From Methylocystaceae bacterium (GTDB lineage Bacteria > Pseudomonadota > Alphaproteobacteria > Rhizobiales > Beijerinckiaceae), in contig PLZT01000313.1 in assembly GCA_003152255.1 (NCBI GenBank), positions 1 to 15,835 on the forward strand: a stretch of DNA of 15,835 nucleotides. The letters are read 5' to 3'. Below the pieces are notes generated by a model, which was not told the origin of the DNA, did no database searches, and worked only from the letters and a program-made list of their open reading frames with translations. The position numbers and the translations under genes are program-made. Positions 1-6,161 of this stretch are shown one piece after another. Numbering within the stretch: position 1 is the stretch's first letter; the number at the start of each line of letters is the position of its first letter.

Positions 1-1205
1 GCCTTGTGACCCTCGCGCGCCGCCATCCTCGGCGTGTTCCAGAAGCGGCGCACGCGATCGACGCTCTCGGGCTCGAAACCCATGTGCGCCGCGAGTTGGT
101 TGGCGAGACCGCCGACCTCGCGTCCACCCATGGCGTTGGGCTGGCCGGTCAGTGAGAATGGCGAAGCGCCGGGTTTGCCGATGCGCCCCGTCGCCAAATG
201 GCAATTGATGATCGCATTGACCTTGTCGGTTCCTTGCGCCGATTGATTGACGCCCTGTGAGAAACAGGTGACCGTGCTCGGCGTCGCGGCGAACATCTCG
301 AAGAAAACGGCGATGTCGCATTCGCGCAATCCAGTGATCGCAGCCGTCGCCGCGATCGACGGCGTAAGGGCCCGCGCGCGGGCGAGGGTTTCGTCGAACC
401 CCGTGGTGCGACGGCGAATGAAATCCTGATCGAGCGCCCCAGACCTGGCGAGATGCACTAGCAGGCCGCAAAACAGCGCTTGATCCATCCCCGGCGCGAT
501 CCCAAGAAATAGGTCGGCCTCCTCGCTCGTCGCTGTTCTACGCGGATCGATGACAACGATCTTCGCTCCGCGCTCCTGTTTGTTGCGGAGCATGCGCTGA
601 TAAAGGATCGGGTGACACCAAGCGGCGTTGGAGCCGACAAGCACGATCAAATTCGCGCAATCGAGATCTTCGTAACAGCCCGGCACGGTGTCGAAGCCAA
701 AGGCGCGGCGCTGGCCCGCGACCGTCGAGGCCATGCACAGCCGAGAATTCGTGTCGACGTTGGATGAACCGATAAATCCCTTCATCAGCTTGTTGGCGAC
801 ATAATAATCCTCGGTCAACAATTGCCCGGAAAGATAGACGGCGACGCCGTTTGGGCCGTCGCGCGCGATGATCCGCGCGAATTCGCGCGCCACCCTGTCC
901 AACGCCTCGTCCCAACTCGCGCGGTGAAGCCCGCCCTCGGCGTCGCGCATCATCGGATGCAGCAACCGCTCCTCAAGCGTCAGCGTTTCATTGAGCGCGG
1001 AACCCTTTGAGCAGAGCCGTCCGAAATTCGCGGGATGGTCGGGATCGCCAGCAACCATAGCGCCGCCGGCGCCGTCGGGCGTCGCGAGCACGCCGCAGCC
1101 GACGCCGCAGTAAGGGCAAGTGGTCTTCGTCGTCGTGGCGCATTTCGCGGGCCTATTATCCCGCGAGCGTTGCGCGACCACCGGAGCCGGCGCCTCGTCG
1201 AGCAT
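1..1205 (-). CDS. nasA: Assimilatory nitrate reductase, molybdopterin catalytic subunit (3' end beyond left edge)
   Basis: Reduces nitrate to nitrite in the cytoplasm using a bis-MGD molybdenum cofactor and an N-terminal [4Fe-4S] cluster. About 401 codons read without interruption from ATG 1205 to the left edge, roughly the first half of the usual protein. The cluster ligands are visible: C30, C33, C37 and C65 (CxxCxxxC-x27-C), followed by the conserved SKG. Further in come the NSRLCMAS motif, whose Cys is the usual Mo ligand in NasA/NapA-type enzymes, and GQPNAMGGREVGG. There is no Tat or Sec signal, as expected for the assimilatory, not the periplasmic, enzyme. The start lies 8 bases after the flavoprotein stop. 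A GAGGA Shine-Dalgarno overlaps that stop codon, so this is the last visible gene of the nitrite/nitrate operon. NapA is the alternative family, but the missing signal peptide and the neighbours favour NasA. Confidence 0.95.
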   Translation of the reverse strand, partial: MLDEAPAPVVAQRSRDNRPAKCATTTKTTCPYCGVGCGVLATPDGAGGAMVAGDPDHPANFGRLCSKGSALNETLTLEERLLHPMMRDAEGGLHRASWDEALDRVAREFARIIARDGPNGVAVYLSGQLLTEDYYVANKLMKGFIGSSNVDTNSRLCMASTVAGQRRAFGFDTVPGCYEDLDCANLIVLVGSNAAWCHPILYQRMLRNKQERGAKIVVIDPRRTATSEEADLFLGIAPGMDQALFCGLLVHLARSGALDQDFIRRRTTGFDETLARARALTPSIAATAAITGLRECDIAVFFEMFAATPSTVTCFSQGVNQSAQGTDKVNAIINCHLATGRIGKPGASPFSLTGQPNAMGGREVGGLANQLAAHMGFEPESVDRVRRFWNTPRMAAREGHK

Positions 1206-1213
1206 GGGGTTCC

Positions 1214-2812
1214 TCAATAAACGTCCTGTTGGAAACGGCCGGTTTTCTTTAGCTCGGCGACGAAGGCGATCGCGGCGTCCGTATCGCGCGCGCCGTGCCG
1301 CGCGACAATATCGACGAGCGCTCGCTCCACGTCCTTGGCCATGCGCTTGGCGTCGCCACACACATAAACATGCGCGCCGTCGGCCACCCACGCCCACAGG
1401 TCGCGCCCGGCTTCGCGCATACGGTCCTGCACATAGAATGTTTCGGCGCTATCGCGCGACCAGGCGAGCGATAATCTCGTGAGCAGTCCGCTCGTTTTCA
1501 TCGCGTCGAATTCGTCGGCGTAAAAGAAATCATGCGTTACGCGCTGATGCCCAAAGAACAGCCAGTTCCGACCAGGCGCCCGCGCCGCGCCACGCTCTTG
1601 CAAGAAAGCCCGAAACGGAGCTACTCCCGTGCCAGGGCCGATCATGATGATCGCGGTGTTGGGATCGCGCGGAAGCGCGAAATTATGTGCTGGCTGCACA
1701 TAGACTGACAGCGTCTCGCCCGCCATGATGCGTTCGGACAGGAATGTCGAAGCGACGCCAACTCGCTTGCGCTTGCCGATAATGTAACGCACGGCGTCGA
1801 CCGTAAGCGATAGCCTTCCCGGCGTCGCCTTGGGCGAAGAGGAGATCGAATAGAGGCGTGCCTGCAACGGTTCGAGCGCTTCGACGAAAGCTTCGGGATG
1901 TGGCCGCACGCCGGCGAATTTTTGCAATACCGCGAGAACGTCCAGCGTCGCGGCGTCGCCATCCGGATCTTCCCCATGGGCGAGCCGCCGCGCCTTCTCC
2001 CGCCTTTCGCCGCCCGTGAGGAACGAGATGAGATCGAACAGCGCGTCGGGCGCCGCTCCCAGCGAAACGTCGGATTCCAGCACATCGCGCAACGTCTTGT
2101 CGCGAACCCGAGTGATGTGAGAAGCGCCGAGCATCGCGATAATCTGATCGACGAGGCCAAGCTCGTTTTTGGGGAAGAATCCAAAGGAATCGCCCGGCGT
2201 GTAGTCCAGACCGCTGTGAGTCAGATCAAACTCCACATGCCAAGTCTCCTTCTCGGACCCTTCCTTATTAAGGCGTCGGCGCGAGAGGAACAGGGTTTGC
2301 GCCGGATTGTCGCGTGAACATCCGGGCGCCGCGGAAATCTCGGAAGACGCGCCGACGGCCGGCGCGGATTGCGGTGGCGCGCCGCCCTTGTCCAATTCCT
2401 CCGCCAGCGCCTTCAACATGCGCGCGGTGTCCTTGCCGCCAGGCGCGCAGAGATTGAGCCGCGCTTCCTTGCGCGAGGCGATCGCTTCCGCGTAGTCGTT
2501 GCAATTGTAACCACACTGGCCGCAATCCTGCTGCGCCATCGCGGCCATCATGCGCCGGCGCAGAGGGCGGCCTTCCGCCATCGCCATGCGAGCGGCCAGC
2601 TCAAGCGTTTGATCGTGCCAAGGCGCTTCGCCAGCGTCGGCGCCGCCGCCGAGAACAGCGGCGTTCTGCTCGGGTGACAAAGCCGTTCCCATTCCGCCTT
2701 CGGGCGACGTAAACCCAGCGAAAAAGCCGTTGAGCCAGGCGCGCTGCTCCAGCGAGAAAGGCGCGGATTCCGGTAGAAGATCGAGCTGGGGCGCCGGTGT
2801 AATCTGATTCAT
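1214..2812 (-). CDS. CysJ-like FAD/NADPH flavoprotein (sulfite reductase alpha-type) with N-terminal four-Cys domain
   Basis: A 532-residue electron-transfer flavoprotein that probably passes NADPH electrons to the nitrate and/or nitrite reductase beside it. Residues about 170-532 form the ferredoxin-NADP reductase-like module of CysJ and cytochrome P450 reductase. It has RLYSIS (319-324, FAD binding), GVAST (352-356), GPGTGVAPFRAF (392-403, NADPH pyrophosphate), CGDA (485-488) and a C-terminal DVY. The N-terminal flavodoxin (FMN) domain of CysJ is absent. In its place is a segment with C97, C100, C104 and C122 (CxxCxxxC-x17-C), which I infer binds an Fe-S cluster. The start ATG overlaps the nirA stop by four bases (ATGA). 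Such proteins are often annotated 'sulfite reductase subunit alpha', but the nitrate locus argues against sulfite as the physiological substrate. The partner (NasA or NirA) cannot be read from the sequence. Confidence 0.88.
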   Translation of the reverse strand: MNQITPAPQLDLLPESAPFSLEQRAWLNGFFAGFTSPEGGMGTALSPEQNAAVLGGGADAGEAPWHDQTLELAARMAMAEGRPLRRRMMAAMAQQDCGQCGYNCNDYAEAIASRKEARLNLCAPGGKDTARMLKALAEELDKGGAPPQSAPAVGASSEISAAPGCSRDNPAQTLFLSRRRLNKEGSEKETWHVEFDLTHSGLDYTPGDSFGFFPKNELGLVDQIIAMLGASHITRVRDKTLRDVLESDVSLGAAPDALFDLISFLTGGERREKARRLAHGEDPDGDAATLDVLAVLQKFAGVRPHPEAFVEALEPLQARLYSISSSPKATPGRLSLTVDAVRYIIGKRKRVGVASTFLSERIMAGETLSVYVQPAHNFALPRDPNTAIIMIGPGTGVAPFRAFLQERGAARAPGRNWLFFGHQRVTHDFFYADEFDAMKTSGLLTRLSLAWSRDSAETFYVQDRMREAGRDLWAWVADGAHVYVCGDAKRMAKDVERALVDIVARHGARDTDAAIAFVAELKKTGRFQQDVY

Positions 2813-4552
2813 GACAGCGTCTCCGCGTCGGCCAAGCGGCGAATCGTGTCAATGTCGTTGCGCCGCGCGAACGCGACAAAGGTTTCGTCCTTGTCTGCGC
2901 GATTGGCGACAAAGGCGCGCAGGATGCGGGCGACGACATGTGGCGCTTCGTCGGCTTTCACATTCGAATAAAGTTCGCGCGCGATGGCCGCGTCCTCGGC
3001 GAAGCCACCGCCAACCAGGATGTTATAGCCCTCGACGGTATCGCCTTCCTCGCCGACCGGCACGCGCGCCCCGATAAGGCCGATGTCGCCGATGTAGTGT
3101 TGCGCGCAGGAGTGATGACAACCAGTCAGATGAATATTGATGGGCGTATCCACCGGCGCCGTCGTTTCGCAAAAACTCGCGATTTCGGCGGCATGTCGTT
3201 TGGTGTCGGCGGCCGCGAAACGACAGCCGAAGTTTCCCGTACAGGCGACAAGCCCGGCGCGAAGCGGCGAGACTCGCGTCGCAAGCCCAAGCGCATCGAT
3301 GGCGGCCACAGCGTCGACGACGCGGGCGTCCGGCACGCCGGTGAGCAGGAGGTTTTGCCATACGGTCAGCCTCACGCCGCCATCGCCGAACTCTTGCGCG
3401 GTACGCGCAAGGCCGCGCGTTTGCGCCGGCGTGAGCCTCCCCAAGGGCAAGGCGACGCCGATCCAGTTGAGACCGGCTTGTTTTGAGGATGCACGCCAAT
3501 ATGCGCGAGACGATCTTGCCGTGGACGCGGGGCGAGCGCGGACGAAGGAGCCCGCGATAACTTACGACCGAGCTTTTCTTCGACCAGTTCCAGAAACTTC
3601 TCGAAGCCGAACGCGTCGAGCACATATTTCAGCCGCGCCTTGGCGCGATTTGCGCGGTCGCCATGCTCGGTAAAAACCCGCAAAATTTTGTCAGCGACCT
3701 CGATCGCCTCTCCAGGGGGCACGATGACGCCGGTGTCGCGCGCGAAGTCCTTGTGGCCGGTGATTTCGCCGAGGGCCAAACGGAAATAGACGCCCGGCTC
3801 CACCCCGTGCGAGGCGAGCGCCTCCACAGCCTGAAAACCAATGTCGTTGGTGTCTTCCAGCGCGCCGACCAGACCGGCGCCGTCGAAGGCGATGTTGAAT
3901 TTCCGCGGCAAGCCATAGAGCGAACGATCGCTCAGAATATGATGGTGCATCGCCGCGCGAAGGGCCGGGTGTCGATGAGCTCCCGTGGATCGACGCCCGC
4001 CGTCGGCGTGCCGGTGACGTTGCGAATGTTGTCGGCGCCGGAGCCTTTGCTCCACAATCCAGCGTCCTGGACGCCTTCGATGATCTTCGCGGCGTTTTTA
4101 GGCTCGATCTCCCGAATTTGGATATTGGCTCGCGTCGTGACATGCAGATAGCCGCCGCCAAAATTCTCGGCGAGATCGGCAAGGGCGGCGAATTGCCAGT
4201 GCGACAGCGCGCCGTTGGGAATGCGCAGCCGACACATATAGGAATTCTGCGCCGGCGCGACATAGAACAAGCCGTAATAACGCCAGCGAAAATTGTCCGG
4301 CGGCTTGGGCGGTTCATTGCGTTGCGCTTGCGCGACAAGGCGCGGATAGGCGTCGAAGGGATGTTCCTCCCGCTTCCATTTCGCCTGGTCGCACAGCTTG
4401 CCGCCACTTGCGGTGAAACGGTCTTGAGCCTCGATATGGATGGCGTCCGGACCAATCGGCTTCGCGCTCGCGTATCGCGGACGCGCGGCGCCAAGGCCCG
4501 CGGCGAAGCCTTCGAGGTAACGCTTCTGATCGAGTGTAAAATCGCCGGACAT
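2809..4552 (-). pseudogene. nirA: Ferredoxin-type siroheme nitrite reductase NirA, split by two frameshifts
   Basis: Assimilatory reduction of nitrite to ammonium through siroheme and a [4Fe-4S] cluster. The protein appears in three successive minus-strand frames. Segment one starts at ATG 4552 (MSGDFTLDQ) and runs to about 3955, giving the N-terminal ferrodoxin-like part ending ELIDTRPFAR. Segment two covers about 3953-3485, from MHHHIL and YGLPRKFNIAFDG to HIGVHPQ. Segment three covers about 3480-2809, from QAGLNWIGVALPLGRL to the C-terminus. Segment three carries the cluster and siroheme ligands CTGNFGC and TGCHHSC. The conserved sequence joins smoothly if one base is restored at each break: inside the GC-rich run 3951-3960, and in the A4 run (minus strand) at 3481-3484. 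The corrected protein would be about 580 residues, near family length. A GTG at 4558 could also start it. The ATG is 2 bases past the FAD gene stop, and the stop overlaps the next start. Whether the breaks are real mutations or sequencing errors is undecided. Confidence 0.88.
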
Positions 4553-4554
4553 GG

Positions 4555-5769
4555 TCACGCCGCCTTTCTCACGGAGGCGAGGTCGCCAAACATCAACTCG
4601 TCGCGAAAGCGCCCGACATCCGCGCCAGTACGGATCAGGTCGAGATAGGAAGGCGCGGCGCCCGTGTCTCCGATCAGAACCGCGCCGACGACGCGATCAC
4701 CATTCAGGACGAGCTTCTTGTAGTGACCCATGCGCGAATCGGCATAGATTATCCGCTCCGCCTTCTCGCCGCCCAAAAAATCTCCGGCGGAAAATACATT
4801 CACCCCGGAAACCTTCAAATTTGTGCCGGTAACGCTGCCGGCGTAAGACGCATTTCGTCCCGCGAGTCGGGAGGCGAGCACCCGCGCTTGTTCATAGGCG
4901 GGCTCGACCAGTCCATAACAGACGCCGCGATGCTCGACGCATTCGCCAAGCGCGAAAACGCCGTCAATATTCGTTGCAAGACCGTCGTCCACGAGAACGC
5001 CCCTATTGACCCCAACGCCCGCCATGCGCGCGAGGTCGACATTGGGCTTGACGCCGACGGCGAATACAACCGCATCGGCCTCGACCATGGCGCCGTCGCG
5101 AAATTCGAGGCTTTCGACCGCTCCCTGTCCATGAATTCGCGTCGCGCTGGCGTTCAACAGCACGCGCACGCCCTTTTGTTCAACGAGACGGGCAAGGAGC
5201 GCGCCGCCAGCGGCGTCGAGTTGACGCTCCATCAGCCGATCCATGATGTGCACGAGCGTGACCTTGGCGCCGCGCTTGGCGAGGCCGTATGCGGCCTCCA
5301 ATCCGAGCAGACCGCCGCCGATCACGACAACCCTTTTGCGATCGGCGCCGAGACGCGCCAACTTCGCGATGTCCGAGACATCGCGAAAGGTGTGCACTCC
5401 GGCAAGCTCCGCGCCAGCGAGGGGTAGCCGCGAGGCGTGAGAACCGGTCGCGATGACGAGTTTGCTGTAAGGAACGCTTTTTCCGTCCGCCAATTTTACG
5501 CTTCGCGCGGCCAGATCAATCGCGCTCGCCTTGCAGCCGTAACGCAAGGTTACGCCGTGGTCGCGCCACCACTCCGCGGGCTTCAAGTCGATTTCGTTTT
5601 GGTCGATGTCGCCCGAAAGCACCGACGAAAGCAGCACGCGGTTATAGGCAAGACGCGGCTCTTCGCCGATGATCGCAATCGCATAACGCCCGAGCGCCTT
5701 CTTCGACAACTCTTCGACGAGACGCGCGGCGGCCATGCCGTTTCCGATGACGACGAGCGCTTCGCTCAT
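4555..5769 (-). CDS. NAD(P)/FAD-dependent oxidoreductase, NirB N-terminal-like module
   Basis: A 404-residue pyridine nucleotide-disulphide oxidoreductase-fold protein resembling the N-terminal third of NADH nitrite reductase NirB, standing alone. It probably feeds NAD(P)H electrons into nitrite or nitrate reduction in the cytoplasm. Visible motifs are the FAD Rossmann loop GNGMAA (9-14), ATGS (107-110), the NAD(P) loop GGGLLGLEAA (151-160), and GVFALGEC (270-277), where FAD contacts the protein. A C-terminal domain (about 315-395) follows. The [2Fe-2S] and siroheme domains of full NirB are missing, and siroheme chemistry is supplied by the next gene, nirA. It is the first full-size gene of the operon. 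AGAGGAA lies about 7 bases before ATG 5769, and its stop is 2 bases before the nirA ATG. The alternative label, rubredoxin/ferredoxin reductase, fits the fold equally well; the context decides. Confidence 0.9.
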   Translation of the reverse strand: MSEALVVIGNGMAAARLVEELSKKALGRYAIAIIGEEPRLAYNRVLLSSVLSGDIDQNEIDLKPAEWWRDHGVTLRYGCKASAIDLAARSVKLADGKSVPYSKLVIATGSHASRLPLAGAELAGVHTFRDVSDIAKLARLGADRKRVVVIGGGLLGLEAAYGLAKRGAKVTLVHIMDRLMERQLDAAGGALLARLVEQKGVRVLLNASATRIHGQGAVESLEFRDGAMVEADAVVFAVGVKPNVDLARMAGVGVNRGVLVDDGLATNIDGVFALGECVEHRGVCYGLVEPAYEQARVLASRLAGRNASYAGSVTGTNLKVSGVNVFSAGDFLGGEKAERIIYADSRMGHYKKLVLNGDRVVGAVLIGDTGAAPSYLDLIRTGADVGRFRDELMFGDLASVRKAA

Positions 5770-5807
5770 GGGTCATTTCCTCTTGGCGTCTGGCGCATCT
5801 TGCACAT
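5766..5807 (-). CDS. Possible 13-codon leader ORF coupled to the FAD oxidoreductase
   Basis: On the minus strand an AGGAG lies 6 bases before ATG 5807. That ATG opens a 13-residue frame, MCKMRQTPRGNDP, whose TGA overlaps the FAD gene ATG as ATGA. The spacing is that of a real translation start, and the overlap matches the junctions inside this operon. I do not recognise the peptide. It could be a coupling ORF or chance. It lies downstream of the leader terminator. Confidence 0.3.
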   Translation of the reverse strand: MCKMRQTPRGNDP

Positions 5808-5867
5808 GGTTCGCTCCTGCATCTGATCACCGGCTCGTTCGAGCCTTGAATCGCCCGCGCGGCGCCT

Positions 5868-5938
5868 AAAACAAAAAAAAACGCCGCGTCCTGAGAAAAT
5901 CCGCGCGGGAATCGCGGTTTCGATCAGGACAGCGGCGT
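5868..5938 (-). terminator. Intrinsic terminator in the leader of the FAD-nirA-nasA operon
   Basis: Read on the minus strand, ACGCCGC (5938-5932), a bulged T (5931) and GTCCTGA (5930-5924) pair with TCAGGAC (5894-5888) and GCGGCGT (5887-5881). This gives a 14-bp stem around a 29-base apical region, which can itself form small hairpins. A run of nine T (5881-5873), then G and TTTT, follows at once. That is a textbook Rho-independent terminator pointing toward the FAD gene, whose start is about 100 bases downstream. It either ends transcription from the kinase gene or acts as a regulated attenuator in the operon leader. Confidence 0.85.
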
Positions 5939-5999
5939 TGCTGCGTCGGCGCTTCTTTGAGCCTGCCAGAGCTGGGGTCGGCGCTGGCGTTCATGTCGT

Positions 6000-6016
6000 A
6001 GCAAGCGCGGCGCCAA
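6000..6016 (-). promoter_or_regulatory. Candidate sigma-54 (-24/-12) promoter for the nitrite/nitrate operon
   Basis: The minus strand reads TTGGCGCCGCGCTTGCT, against the sigma-54 consensus YTGGCACGRNNNTTGCW. The GG and GC doublets are exact with the required 10 bases between them, and TGGC and TTGCT are intact; only two consensus positions deviate. Transcription would begin near 5989, giving a leader of about 220 bases that contains the terminator. Sigma-54/NtrC control is usual for nitrate assimilation operons. I found no convincing NtrC sites. Confidence 0.55.
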
Positions 6017-6023
6017 GCGCTTG
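6002..6023. repeat. 7-bp inverted repeat overlapping the sigma-54 promoter
   Basis: CAAGCGC (6002-6008) and GCGCTTG (6017-6023) are perfect inverted copies around an 8-base centre, GGCGCCAA. The repeat includes the -12 element, so it may be partly a product of the promoter sequence. It could also be an operator. No T tract follows, so it is not a terminator. Confidence 0.4.
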
Positions 6024-6161
6024 TTGAACCGACTGCCTAGAATAATCGGGTCGAGGCGCCAGGCGCGGCGACCGCTTTGGGCGCTTGCTGATCATCACTG
6101 CGGCGTCTTGCCTAACATGTAATCACAATATGGAAAGCGCGATGGCGGCTTGAGCCGAGCG

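Noticed and set aside
2938..3673. Long plus-strand open frames (about 180 residues each) opposite nirA
   Set aside because: They are antisense to clearly recognisable NirA sequence, are rich in Arg, Ala and Gly, and have no recognisable motifs; GC-rich antisense frames of this length are common.
2809..4552. Sulfite reductase beta subunit (CysI) instead of NirA
   Set aside because: Both families share the siroheme/Fe-S fold, but YGLPRKFNIAFDG, HIGVHPQ and the nasA neighbourhood fit nitrite reductase.
5832..5845. Perfect hairpin GGCTCGTTCGAGCC as a second terminator in the leader
   Set aside because: The stem is short with an effective 4-base loop and no T tract follows on either strand. It may affect translation initiation, but evidence is lacking.
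6066..6085. NtrC-like site upstream of the sigma-54 promoter
   Set aside because: The best candidate (AGCGCCC...GGTCGC) matches only about half of the TGCACC-N5-GGTGCA consensus and has the wrong spacing.
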